Source: JANXSD01 sp038206385
GTDB lineage: Bacteria; Bacteroidota; Bacteroidia; AKYH767-A; OLB10
Direction: 5' to 3'
Assembly (NCBI GenBank): GCA_038206385.1
Contig: JBBRAW010000003.1
Coordinates: 21,467 to 85,466 of the forward strand
DNA length: 64,000 bases
A program made the translations under genes and the position numbers. The notes beneath the pieces are model-generated. The model had not been told where the DNA came from. It saw only the letters and a list, made by a program, of their open reading frames with translations, and did not search any database. Below, in pieces: positions 9,470-17,639 of this stretch (within the stretch, counting starts at the first letter, position 1; each line of letters starts with the position of its first letter).

Positions 9470-10506
9470 AACGATTTCTGATTTACATGGGACATCCTGC
9501 TCATTTTCATCTTTTCAAGAATACGATTTCAATTCTTCGTGAGCAAAATCATGAAGTAGAAATATTGATTAAGAAAAAAGATATTCTGGAAGATTTACTT
9601 CGTAATAATGGATGGGCATACACAAATATTAATCCTAAAGGTCGTGGTGATAGTAAGTTTGCGATTGCTTGGTCACTCCTAAAACGTGATGTAGAATTTT
9701 TTAAAGTAGCGAAGCGTTTCAAGCCAGATTTAATGATTGGAACATCGGCAGAGATAACACATATTGGAAAACTATTAAACATTCCGTCGATTGTAGTTAA
9801 TGAAGATGATGCCGCCATTGTTCCACTATTTGCAAAACTTGCTTATCCATTTGCTTCAGCGGTTCTTGCTCCTAACTGTTGCGATTGTGGCAAATGGGAA
9901 TCGAAAAAAATTGGTTACGAAAGCTATCATGAATTAGCTTATTTACATCCTGATCATTTCACTCCCGATTTATCAATAGTTAGAAAATATATTCAAGAAG
10001 AACATTATTTTATTCTTCGCTTTGCAAAACTTACTGCGCATCATGATGCTGGTCGTTCAGGAATAAATTTAGAGATTGCAAAAAAAATTATTGAACTGCT
10101 TTCACCAAAAGGAAGAGTTTATATTACCTCCGAACGTGAGCTTGAAAAAGAATTAGAACCTTATCGTATTGCAATAAATCCTTTGCACATTCATCATGCA
10201 ATGGCCTTTGCTGATTTATACATTGGCGACTCTCAAACGATGGCTGCAGAAGCCGCTGTGCTCGGAACTCCTTCGTTACGATTCAATGACTTTGTTGGCG
10301 AAATAGGATATCTCGAAGAACTAGAACATCGTTATGGATTAACATTTGGCATCCGCACAAATAATGTGATAGGATTTTTTCACAAACTCAACGAATTAAT
10401 TCTTGATTCCGATTTAAAATCAACATGGATACAAAGACAAAATAAAATGCTTGCTGAAAAAATAAATTTGGCAACCTATATGGCTGACCTTTTTATTAAT
10501 TATTAG
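9466..10506 (+). CDS. DUF354 family protein (GT-B/UDP-GlcNAc 2-epimerase-like fold)
   Basis: The 346-residue protein begins MKRFLIYMGHPAHFHLFKN and contains KPDLMIGTSAEITHIGKLL and GDSQTMAAEAAVLGTPSLR. These are features of DUF354, a family related to the GT-B fold of UDP-GlcNAc 2-epimerases and found in polysaccharide loci of bacteria and archaea. Its reaction is not established. It overlaps the preceding gene by ATGA and is the last intact gene of the operon. Its final 19 codons plus stop reappear at 13220-13279 in diverged form, so this 3' end exists twice, about 2.8 kb apart. Confidence 0.75.
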   Translation: MKRFLIYMGHPAHFHLFKNTISILREQNHEVEILIKKKDILEDLLRNNGWAYTNINPKGRGDSKFAIAWSLLKRDVEFFKVAKRFKPDLMIGTSAEITHIGKLLNIPSIVVNEDDAAIVPLFAKLAYPFASAVLAPNCCDCGKWESKKIGYESYHELAYLHPDHFTPDLSIVRKYIQEEHYFILRFAKLTAHHDAGRSGINLEIAKKIIELLSPKGRVYITSERELEKELEPYRIAINPLHIHHAMAFADLYIGDSQTMAAEAAVLGTPSLRFNDFVGEIGYLEELEHRYGLTFGIRTNNVIGFFHKLNELILDSDLKSTWIQRQNKMLAEKINLATYMADLFINY

Positions 10507-10622
10507 AGATAGTTTGGTGAATTAGCAAGTCGATATTTATTTGAAATAGCGCCTAACATTTTTCATAAGCGATTCTTAGATTATATTACAATTTGGATTT
10601 CGTTTTTAGCGTATGAAATCTT

Positions 10623-12125
10623 TTATTTGAACACTACCAATCTTTTAGTTGATATTGCATTCCCAGAAGTAACACTAATAAAATAAACGCCATCGTGTAA
10701 TTGTGGTAAATTCAAATCCTGCATGGTACTCCATGTTGGTAAATTCATTTGATAAATCTTTTCACCCATTAAATTTCGAATAGTTAGAATACCATTTTGA
10801 TTTTGCGGCATCAGATAACTTACTCTAAAATTTCCATCATGAACAGGATTGGGCTTAACAGAAAGATTTTTAATTGAAGACAGCTCATAAATTCCTACAT
10901 GCGATAAAGTATCACACGCACTTCCAATAACAGGCCCTAAATAATAATTAGGATGATAAACATTACCCCTTGCTGAATAACAAGGAATTCGTAAAGCGTG
11001 TTGACGCATATCGCAGGAGATGCCATCACTATCGGGTTTATTAATGTAATTTAAATCAATATTACCACTTCCTGAAGTAACATATATTTTCCCTTTCGCA
11101 GCAAGGTATCCATACCAGAAATTTGTACAGGTAAAGCTAAATGGATAACAATAATTATCCTCAATTGCAATTGTGTCCAAACTAGCAGCAATATCAGATG
11201 TATCTGTGTTTACTTGAAACAAAGTGTTAAAGCTTCCAAAATAAATATATTTAGAATTAGGCGAAAATGCAATACAAAAACCACCTACTGGTGAAAGAAT
11301 TTTTACTGTTTGCGGATTTGAAAACATTCCAGTACAACGATCAAAATCCAATATTCTTAAATTGTGGGTTCCTTGTCCACTGTTTAGATATTTAATGCTG
11401 TAAGTAAAATTATTTCCGTCAGGAGAAAACTGAACACTACCAGCAAAGAAATATGGCGCAGGTAAACCAGTATGCTGAGAAGTAATGGAACTAATTCCAG
11501 AAGGTGTTAATAATACTTTATAAATTAGATCACTGTTGTGTGATGTAACTACAATCCACCAGTCCCTTCCATTAGCATGCTTGCAAACTCCAATACCGGA
11601 ATTTAAAGAATCTTGCAATTCAATAACATTTTTTTGTGTTACTGCACCAAGTCCACCATTTAACGTTTTATCGACAATGGTATAAAAGAGTTGATCCCAC
11701 AAAGTATTATCAATATCATCAGATGTCTAGTGAAATAAAATATATTTTGTACTGTCTCCTGGATAGGGTAAAAAAACGGATGTATTTGTTACAGGCAAGC
11801 CAATACTACACCAGCTATCTGCAAAAGCACCTGGATTTAAACTATCACCGTTTAACATTATATTATTTGATGCATCAGCAATGTAGCAACCATTAGTATA
11901 CATCAACAAGTTTCCATTTTCATCTGAAATATTTACTTGTACACCTCCGAAAGACATTGCAAAAGAAGCTGGGGAAACATTTAACGAAGTATCAGCGAAC
12001 CCCAAAATGGCCCTTGTGCTGGTTACATTGGTATTAATGCCAGTATAACCAATCAGCCAGTTATGATTTAGTCCTTGTGTAAGAAGATTATTATACTGAT
12101 TTATTAGGATCAGTACAATAATCAA
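10623..12125 (-). pseudogene. T9SS beta-propeller-like surface protein, interrupted by an in-frame TAG
   Basis: The minus strand reads as one protein of about 500 codons interrupted by TAG at 11729-11727. Both halves stay in the same frame: ...STKYILFH, stop, TSDDIDNTLWDQLFYTIVD... The upstream half starts with a hydrophobic signal-like stretch but has no ATG in frame (TTG at 12125 is the best available). The middle has repeated strands of a propeller-like domain. The end (NPVHDGNFRVSYLMPQ to TKRLVVFK) is a T9SS type A sorting domain of roughly 80 residues. Such proteins are exported by T9SS and anchored or released at the cell surface. One nonsense change plus a missing ATG argue for a decaying gene, although a sequencing error at the TAG is possible. 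Confidence 0.75.
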
Positions 12126-12630
12126 TTTGGAAATATGCTATAGTTTCAATGGTTAATTAGGAATCTTGATTTTATGATTGTTAAGATAATAAGTTCAATT
12201 GTATTGAAAGGGAATTGTAGTGAACAATTCCGATAGCTATCGAAATGAAGGATTACTATGATTTGCAGGATTAATTTATCTTGAACACGATTTGCAGGAT
12301 TACTATGATTTGCAGGATTAATTTATCTTGAACAGTTCCGATAGCTATCGGAATTATAGGATTACTGTGATTTGCAGGATTAAAATAATTAAAAATATTC
12401 ATCTACGTCCGTCCTTTGAAGGGCGAAGGGTAGGCCTTTATCTTGAACAGTTTCAATAGCTACCGGGAATGAAAGAATAAGTTTTAACCCTTACCCATAA
12501 TTTTAATTTGTTAAGCAAAAATAAACATCTTAAATTTGTGAAACTTCATTAATGCAAGTCATAAATTATATTTAAATTGTGCCTATGGAACTTAAATTAC
12601 TACTTAATATAACTCATTAAAATAAAACAA
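12126..12630. other. Intergenic region with short repeats, no gene seen
   Basis: No credible coding frame is visible here. The stretch holds copies of the palindrome TTCCGATAGCTATCGGAA (near 12221 and 12335, with a degraded copy near 12450), a three-copy direct repeat at 12250-12390, and near 12414 a diverged, inverted copy of a GC-richer repeat that recurs near 27843. The last 100 bp should contain the promoter of the toxin-antitoxin pair, but no good TAnnTTTG box stands out. Confidence 0.6.
12250..12390. repeat. Three-copy direct repeat
   Basis: The core GGATTACTATGATTTGCAGG followed by ATTAATTTATCTTGAACA occurs at 12250 and again at 12298 (48 bp apart). A third, shorter copy with ACTGTG begins at 12359. 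Between the second and third copies lies the palindrome GTTCCGATAGCTATCGGAAT, and a copy of the same palindrome also precedes the first repeat. The full unit is therefore palindrome plus core, and the middle unit has lost its palindrome. The function is unknown. Confidence 0.75.
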
Positions 12631-12873
12631 ATGACATTTCAATTTATTCATGATGACAGAGGAAACACCACCGGCGTATTTATTCCAATTGAGGAATGGC
12701 AATCATTAAAGGCAAAATATACCGATTTACAAAAAGAAGAAGCTGAAAATGTAGTAGATCTTTCCACTTTTCAAAAACAAATTATTGATGAGCGCTTAAA
12801 CGATTACTATAAAAATTCTGACAATGTTTTCAACTTTGATAAAACAATTGATGACATCGAAAACAATCTATGA
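12631..12873 (+). CDS. Antitoxin of a RelE/ParE-type toxin-antitoxin pair
   Basis: This 80-residue acidic protein has an N-terminal strand region (MTFQFIHDDRGNTTGVFIPIEEWQ) that resembles small antitoxins of Bacteroidota, followed by a charged helical C-terminus that would wrap the toxin. Its TGA overlaps the ATG of the following ParE/RelE-like gene (ATGA), the usual layout of such modules. It is complete, whereas the toxin is broken, so it may now be an orphan antitoxin. Antitoxins of this type often repress their own promoter. No experimentally known homologue is recognised with certainty. Confidence 0.65.
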   Translation: MTFQFIHDDRGNTTGVFIPIEEWQSLKAKYTDLQKEEAENVVDLSTFQKQIIDERLNDYYKNSDNVFNFDKTIDDIENNL

Positions 12874-13169
12874 GCTATACTTTTGTAAACAGACCGGATG
12901 TAGGCACTGATATAATTACAATAACCGATTATTATAAAAACATAAATCCAGAACTTGCCAAACAATTTTTGTTTCGTATTCGTGAAGCCAAAAAATATAT
13001 TGCAAAATCTCCTTTGGGGTTTCAGGTAAAGTATAAAGAGGTGCGAACGCTTTTATTAAAATAATTTCCATATCACATTCATTACCTTATTGTAGAAAGC
13101 AAAAACCAAATCATCATTCTTGCCATCATTCACGCTTATAAAAATCCTGCGGATTTATCAAATAGATAA
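12870..13169 (+). pseudogene. RelE/ParE-family toxin, interrupted by an in-frame TAA
   Basis: The first 64 codons read as a ParE/RelE toxin (FVNRPDVGTDIITITDYYKNINPELAKQF...VRTLLLK) and end at TAA 13062-13064. The same frame continues without interruption to TAA 13167 and gives FPYHIHYLIVESKNQIIILA and IIHAYKNPADL, the conserved C-terminal strands and helix of the family. The restored protein would be 99 residues plus the stop position, the normal size. A single A-to-T change (AAA to TAA) would explain the break. The C-terminal strands carry residues needed for RNA cleavage or gyrase binding, so the shortened protein is probably inactive. Confidence 0.8.
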
Positions 13170-13219
13170 TTACATTACAGCCCCGTTTTGCAAGATCAAT
13201 TTCTTTAGCTATTTTTTAA

Positions 13220-13279
13220 ATGCTTGCCGAAAAAATTAATTTAGCAAAGTATATGGCTGATCTTTTTATAAAATATTAG
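13220..13279 (+). pseudogene. Second, diverged copy of the DUF354 gene 3' end
   Basis: The bases encode MLAEKINLAKYMADLFIKY and a TAG stop. The intact DUF354 gene ends MLAEKINLATYMADLFINY with TAG at 10504-10506. Both copies have exactly 19 codons from this ATG to the stop and share AGAGATA after it. Most differences are at third codon positions, so this is the tail of a homologous coding sequence that diverged under selection, not a fresh copy. Nothing upstream of 13215 matches DUF354. Confidence 0.8.
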
Positions 13280-13309
13280 AGATAATATTATCAACTTGTC
13301 CTAACGAAC

Positions 13310-13333
13310 AAAGGCAACCTCTCGGTTGCCTTT
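13310..13333. terminator. Bidirectional intrinsic terminator
   Basis: A perfect 10-bp stem AAAGGCAACC / GGTTGCCTTT encloses the loop TCTC. It lies between the plus-strand polysaccharide region and the convergent cysteine desulfurase gene, and can stop transcription from both sides. Confidence 0.85.
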
Positions 13334-13348
13334 GCTGTAGTGATTCAG

Positions 13349-14482
13349 TTAAACATTCACGAGGAATAACTCTTTCAGTGTTTCAACGCAATAATCTAAT
13401 TCTTCTTTTGTATTGTATCTGCTAAATGAAAAACGTATTGCAGGACGATCAGGGCTTGATTGAATTCCAGTTAAAACATGCGACCCAACATTTGTTCCCG
13501 AAGTACATGCGCTACCTGCTGAACAAGCAATGCCTGCAATATCTAAATTGAACAATAACATTTCCGAAATATCAGTAGGAGGAAATGATACATTTAAAAC
13601 AGTGTACAAACTATTATCAGTAACATCACCATTAAATTCAATTCCTGAAATTTCATTTACTAAACGATCATGCATATAAGTCTTCAATCCTTTGATGTAT
13701 TGAAGATCATGATCAATATTTTCATAAGCTATTTCTAAAGCTTTCGCAAGACCAACAATACCGTAAACATTTTCAGTACCGCCACGCATGTTACGCTCTT
13801 GCGCACCACCAGTAATGAAAGGCTTTATTTTAATTCGGTTGTTGATGTATAAAAATCCTACTCCTTTTGGTCCGTGAAATTTATGTGCAGCACAGGTAAC
13901 AAAATCTATTGGAAGCGTTGAAAGATCATGCGTAAAGTGACCCATTGTTTGTACTGTATCCGAATGAAAAACGGCATCGTACTTTCTACATATTTCACCA
14001 ACTTGTTGTAATGGCAATAGTGTTCCTATCTCATTGTTCGCATGCATCAAGGAAACTAACGTGCGATCATTTTCTTTTAAAAGTTTTTCGAGATCAGCTA
14101 AGTCAACATGACCTTGATCATCTACTTTTACTAAACTTAATTTTATTTCTCCACGATGTGCGAGATCTTCTAGTGTATGCAAAACTGCATGATGCTCGAG
14201 CGGAGATGTAATAGCATGCTTGATTCCTAAATCATGAATACAACATCGCAATGCCATATTGTTTGCTTCCGTTCCTCCAGAAGTGAAAAATAATTCGGAG
14301 GGAGTAGTCTTGAGTAATTGTGCTACTTTTTTACGTGCAGTTTCAAGAGCAGAACGAACCTCTCGTCCAAAAGCATGAATAGATGAAGGATTACCAAATT
14401 GATTACGCATCATTGGTATCATCGTTTCTACTACTTCAGGGTGTATTGCAGTAGTAGCTGCATTATCGAGATAGATTTTCAT
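13349..14482 (-). CDS. Cysteine desulfurase (NifS/IscS family)
   Basis: This 377-residue pyridoxal-phosphate enzyme removes sulfur from cysteine as a persulfide for Fe-S clusters and thiolated tRNA. It begins with the family signature YLDNAATT. Lys201 in AAHKFHGPKG is the expected Schiff-base lysine, and Cys326 in the SACTSG loop is the expected persulfide-forming cysteine. The short loop after this cysteine fits group I (IscS/NifS-like) enzymes. The gene lies 28 nt downstream of the glmM-like gene on the same strand, so they may be cotranscribed, and it ends before the terminator at 13310. Confidence 0.93.
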   Translation of the reverse strand: MKIYLDNAATTAIHPEVVETMIPMMRNQFGNPSSIHAFGREVRSALETARKKVAQLLKTTPSELFFTSGGTEANNMALRCCIHDLGIKHAITSPLEHHAVLHTLEDLAHRGEIKLSLVKVDDQGHVDLADLEKLLKENDRTLVSLMHANNEIGTLLPLQQVGEICRKYDAVFHSDTVQTMGHFTHDLSTLPIDFVTCAAHKFHGPKGVGFLYINNRIKIKPFITGGAQERNMRGGTENVYGIVGLAKALEIAYENIDHDLQYIKGLKTYMHDRLVNEISGIEFNGDVTDNSLYTVLNVSFPPTDISEMLLFNLDIAGIACSAGSACTSGTNVGSHVLTGIQSSPDRPAIRFSFSRYNTKEELDYCVETLKELFLVNV

Positions 14483-14510
14483 CCCAGATTTATTTTTAGA
14501 TAATTTAAAC

Positions 14511-15917
14511 TTATGCTTTCGCCATCATCTTAGAGAGGATGTCTTTAATATCAGAAATAATTTTTTCAGCAAGATTATTCGCTGTTGTCATCGATTGACT
14601 TTCAGAATAAATACGAATGATAGGTTCCGTATTTGATCTACGTAAGTGAACCCACTCATTGTCAAATTCTATTTTCACTCCATCAACAACATTAACAGGT
14701 TGCTTACTGTATTTATTTTTGATGCCTTCAAGAATTTCATCAACATCAATATCTGGAGTTAGTTCAATTTTATTTTTGGAGATAAAATAATCAGGATAGG
14801 AAGCACGAAGCATCGAACAACTTTTTCCATACTTAGCAAGATGCGTTAAGAACAATGCTATACCCACCAATGCATCGCGACCATAATGCAACTCAGGTAA
14901 AATAACACCACCATTTCCTTCTCCACCAATCACTGCATTAGTTGCTTTCATCATCTCCACAACATTCACTTCACCAACAGCAGAAGCGGAATATTTTCCT
15001 CCAGCTTTTTCAGTAACATCGCGCAAAGCTTTTGTAGAAGAAAGATTCGAAACAGTATTACCTTTTTTATTTTTCAAAACATAATCAGCAACAGCAACCA
15101 ACGTATATTCTTCACCAAACATTTCACCATCTTCACACACAATTGCTAAACGATCAACATCAGGATCAACAACAATTCCTAAGTGCGCTTTTTTATTAAG
15201 TACTACTTTAGAAATCTCCGTTAAATTTTCTGGCAATGGCTCAGGATTGTGCGGAAAATTACCATTGGGTTGACAATACAATTCAACAATATCTTTCACG
15301 CCAAGTGCATTTAACAAAGCAGGAACAGCGATGCCACCAGTAGAATTCACACAATCAATTGCGATTTTAAAATTCTTTGCAGCGATTGCCTTTTTATCAA
15401 CCATCGGCAAAGCAAGTATCGCTTCAATATGTCGAGCCATACTTTGATTGTCGAATGTAACTTGACCTAATTTATTTACATCAGTGTAAACGATTTCGCC
15501 ACTCTCGGCTAAACGTAAAATTTCTTCGCCATCAGCAGCAGAAATAAATTCGCCTTTTTCATTTAATAACTTTAACGCATTCCATTGTTTAGGATTATGA
15601 CTTGCAGTAAGAATTATTCCACCTTGTGCATTCTCAAAAGTTACTGCCATCTCAACAGTAGGTGTGGTCGATAAACCAGTATCCACAACATCAATTCCTA
15701 AACTACAAAGTGTTCCTGAAACTAAACTATTTACCATGCTTCCAGAAATACGTGCATCGCGGCCAATTACTACTTTGCATTTTTTATCAGGATTACGATT
15801 GGTGAGCCACATTGAATACGCAGAAGTGAATTTTACTACGTCAACTGGCGTTAATGAATCACCTGGTTTTCCGCCGATTGTTCCACGGATTCCAGATATA
15901 GATTTTATAAGCGTCAT
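14511..15917 (-). CDS. glmM: Phosphoglucosamine mutase-like phosphohexomutase
   Basis: The 468-residue protein belongs to the alpha-D-phosphohexomutase family. The active-site serine is Ser106 in TASHNP, the metal loop is DPDVDRLAI, the sugar-specificity loop is GGEGNGGVILP, and the C-terminal phosphate-binding loop is RRSNTEPIIRIY. GlmM converts glucosamine-6-phosphate to glucosamine-1-phosphate for UDP-GlcNAc, hence peptidoglycan and LPS. In Bacteroidota this clade is usually named phosphoglucosamine mutase, but phosphomannomutase activity cannot be excluded. A promoter and a 9-bp leader hairpin lie upstream (15945-16009). Confidence 0.82.
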   Translation of the reverse strand: MTLIKSISGIRGTIGGKPGDSLTPVDVVKFTSAYSMWLTNRNPDKKCKVVIGRDARISGSMVNSLVSGTLCSLGIDVVDTGLSTTPTVEMAVTFENAQGGIILTASHNPKQWNALKLLNEKGEFISAADGEEILRLAESGEIVYTDVNKLGQVTFDNQSMARHIEAILALPMVDKKAIAAKNFKIAIDCVNSTGGIAVPALLNALGVKDIVELYCQPNGNFPHNPEPLPENLTEISKVVLNKKAHLGIVVDPDVDRLAIVCEDGEMFGEEYTLVAVADYVLKNKKGNTVSNLSSTKALRDVTEKAGGKYSASAVGEVNVVEMMKATNAVIGGEGNGGVILPELHYGRDALVGIALFLTHLAKYGKSCSMLRASYPDYFISKNKIELTPDIDVDEILEGIKNKYSKQPVNVVDGVKIEFDNEWVHLRRSNTEPIIRIYSESQSMTTANNLAEKIISDIKDILSKMMAKA

Positions 15918-15944
15918 TTTAAAATTTAGAAATTATTATTAATA

Positions 15945-15968
15945 GAGATTGACGAAAATTCAATCTCT
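15945..15968 (-). promoter_or_regulatory. Hairpin in the glmM leader
   Basis: AGAGATTGA (rc arm 15960-15968) and TCAATCTCT (rc arm 15944-15952) form a 9-bp stem with a 7-nt loop in the predicted 5' leader of the glmM-like gene, between the promoter and the start codon. It is not followed by a U tract, so it is not a simple terminator. It could protect the mRNA or bind a regulator; this is inference. Confidence 0.5.
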
Positions 15969-15978
15969 TACGAGCCCG

Positions 15979-16009
15979 CAAATATACCAAGAAAAGACAG
16001 AAGCCTCAA
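15979..16009 (-). promoter_or_regulatory. Promoter of the glmM-like gene
   Basis: On the minus strand TTG (16009-16007) is followed after 20 nt by TATATTTG (15986-15979), a full match to the Bacteroidota -7 consensus TAnnTTTG. Transcription would start near 15974 and leave a leader of roughly 57 nt. Confidence 0.6.
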
Positions 16010-16073
16010 GTATTATTTCGTATTGTTTATACTCTTAGTTGCTAATAAAAAAAGCCAAAACATTTTAAGAATA

Positions 16074-17306
16074 TTAATCTTCAATTTTAATGGTATGTCC
16101 CATTTTATCACGCTTAGTACGCAAATAAAATTCATTGTGTTGATTGGAATGAATCTCAATCGGAATGCGTTCTACAACCTCTAATCCATAACCAATTAGC
16201 CCAGCACGTTTTGTAGGATTATTGGTCATCAATCGCATTTTGCTAACGCCTAAGTCGCGAAGAATTTGTGCACCAACACCGTAGTCACGTTCATCCATAT
16301 CAAAACCCAATTGAAGGTTCGCCTCTACAGTATCCAACCCTTGCTCTTGTAATTTATAAGCTTTCAACTTATTTAAAAGTCCAATACCACGACCTTCCTG
16401 ATTCATATATACGATAACTCCTTTTCCTTCTTTCTCGATTGTTTCCATCGCTTTATGCAACTGTGGACCGCAATCACATCGGCATGAACCAAAAATATCA
16501 CCTGTTAAACAAGATGAATGCACACGAACAAGTATCGGCTCATCTTTTTCCCACGTTCCTTTTACTAATGCAAGATGCTCCTGACCCGATGTAATTTGTT
16601 TGAAAGCAACTAACTCGAAATTTCCCCACTGTGTTGGCATCTTCACCTCCACTTGGCGCTCTATTAATGATTCTTTATTGAGACGATATTTTATTAAATC
16701 TTCAATAGAAATAATTTTTAATCCGAAACGTTCTGCGATGATCATCAATTGAGGTAGGCGCGCCATTGAACCATCTTCATTCATGATTTCAACAATAGCT
16801 CCTGATGGTTCTAGTCCTGCTAATCGTGAAAGATCAATACAAGCTTCTGTATGTCCTGCTCTACGAAGTACTCCACCTTTTTTTGCTCGTAATGGGAAAA
16901 TATGTCCGGGGCGACCAAGTTCTTCCGGTCTTGTTTCGGAGTTTATAAGTGCCTTAATTGTTTTTGATCTGTCAGAAGCAGAAATCCCTGTTGTACATCC
17001 GTGACCAAGCAAATCAACGGAGACAGTGAATGCTGTTTCGTGTGAAGAGGTATTGTTATTCACCATCATTTCGAGATTTAACTCCTTGCAGCGCTCTTCA
17101 GTTATTGCAACGCAAATTAATCCTCTTCCATGAGTTGCCATAAAGTTTACTGCTTCTGGCGTAGCATGCTGAGATGCCATTAAAAAGTCGCCTTCGTTTT
17201 CTCTGTCGGCATCATCAACAACAATAATTATTTTGCCTTGGCGGAGATCTTCAAGGGCTTCTTCGATTGTATTTAGAACCGAAATTTCTATTTGTGAATC
17301 TTTCAT
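16074..17306 (-). CDS. ribBA: Bifunctional 3,4-dihydroxy-2-butanone-4-phosphate synthase / GTP cyclohydrolase II
   Basis: Two riboflavin-pathway enzymes are fused in 410 residues. The N-terminal RibB domain (to about residue 205) contains DDADRENEGD, which binds metal and ribulose-5-phosphate, and the TGISASDRS and RAGHTEACIDL motifs. The C-terminal RibA domain holds the zinc cysteines in SSCLTGDIFGSCRCDCGPQ, then YMNQEGRGIGLLNK and GVGAQILRDLG. Together they supply both precursors of riboflavin. The start ATG at 17306 is supported by a -7 box (TAACTTTG) at 17329-17322. No recognisable FMN riboswitch precedes it. Confidence 0.95.
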   Translation of the reverse strand: MKDSQIEISVLNTIEEALEDLRQGKIIIVVDDADRENEGDFLMASQHATPEAVNFMATHGRGLICVAITEERCKELNLEMMVNNNTSSHETAFTVSVDLLGHGCTTGISASDRSKTIKALINSETRPEELGRPGHIFPLRAKKGGVLRRAGHTEACIDLSRLAGLEPSGAIVEIMNEDGSMARLPQLMIIAERFGLKIISIEDLIKYRLNKESLIERQVEVKMPTQWGNFELVAFKQITSGQEHLALVKGTWEKDEPILVRVHSSCLTGDIFGSCRCDCGPQLHKAMETIEKEGKGVIVYMNQEGRGIGLLNKLKAYKLQEQGLDTVEANLQLGFDMDERDYGVGAQILRDLGVSKMRLMTNNPTKRAGLIGYGLEVVERIPIEIHSNQHNEFYLRTKRDKMGHTIKIED

Positions 17307-17321
17307 GGTATATTAATTCTC

Positions 17322-17329
17322 CAAAGTTA
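17322..17329 (-). promoter_or_regulatory. -7 promoter box upstream of ribBA
   Basis: The minus strand reads TAACTTTG, a match to TAnnTTTG, 15 nt before the ribBA ATG. A clear -33 TTTG at the usual distance was not seen, so this is a moderate call. Confidence 0.45.
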
Positions 17330-17639
17330 CGGATTACAATTATGCTGATGTTAAAACAGATGATTAGAAGCATAGTTTTAACACTTAATGATAAAAATCT
17401 TACATCAAAAAAGATGTGATTTTACATGAGAAATTTTAATCGACGTAAATTTTTCAGAGGAGAAAAATATTCTATCAGCATTAATCACAAGGGTTTGATT
17501 TACAGATGTAATGTTTTTATAAAAAAGAGGAACCTTAAGTAGTGAAGGGCGTTTAAATTTAACATAAGCACAAAGGGAATATCGGAAGTGCTTTCGTTCT
17601 TTAAACAAACATCGAATTAAGATAGGGTGGTCCCGTGAA

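Noticed and set aside
11636..11896. 86-codon plus-strand frame
   Set aside because: It is a shadow on the strand opposite the broken T9SS gene, with no motif.
13062..13064. Programmed recoding of TAA in the toxin gene
   Set aside because: No shift-prone or read-through signal is seen around the stop. A simple AAA to TAA mutation explains it, and a second nearby gene is also broken.
11727..13064. Alternative genetic code with sense TAG/TAA
   Set aside because: The intact genes of this window use TAA, TAG and TGA as normal stops; the two in-frame stops lie only in decayed genes.
17405..17608. 67-codon minus-strand frame
   Set aside because: Composition and codon use look random, there is no family motif, and it lies beside a promoter and repeat region.
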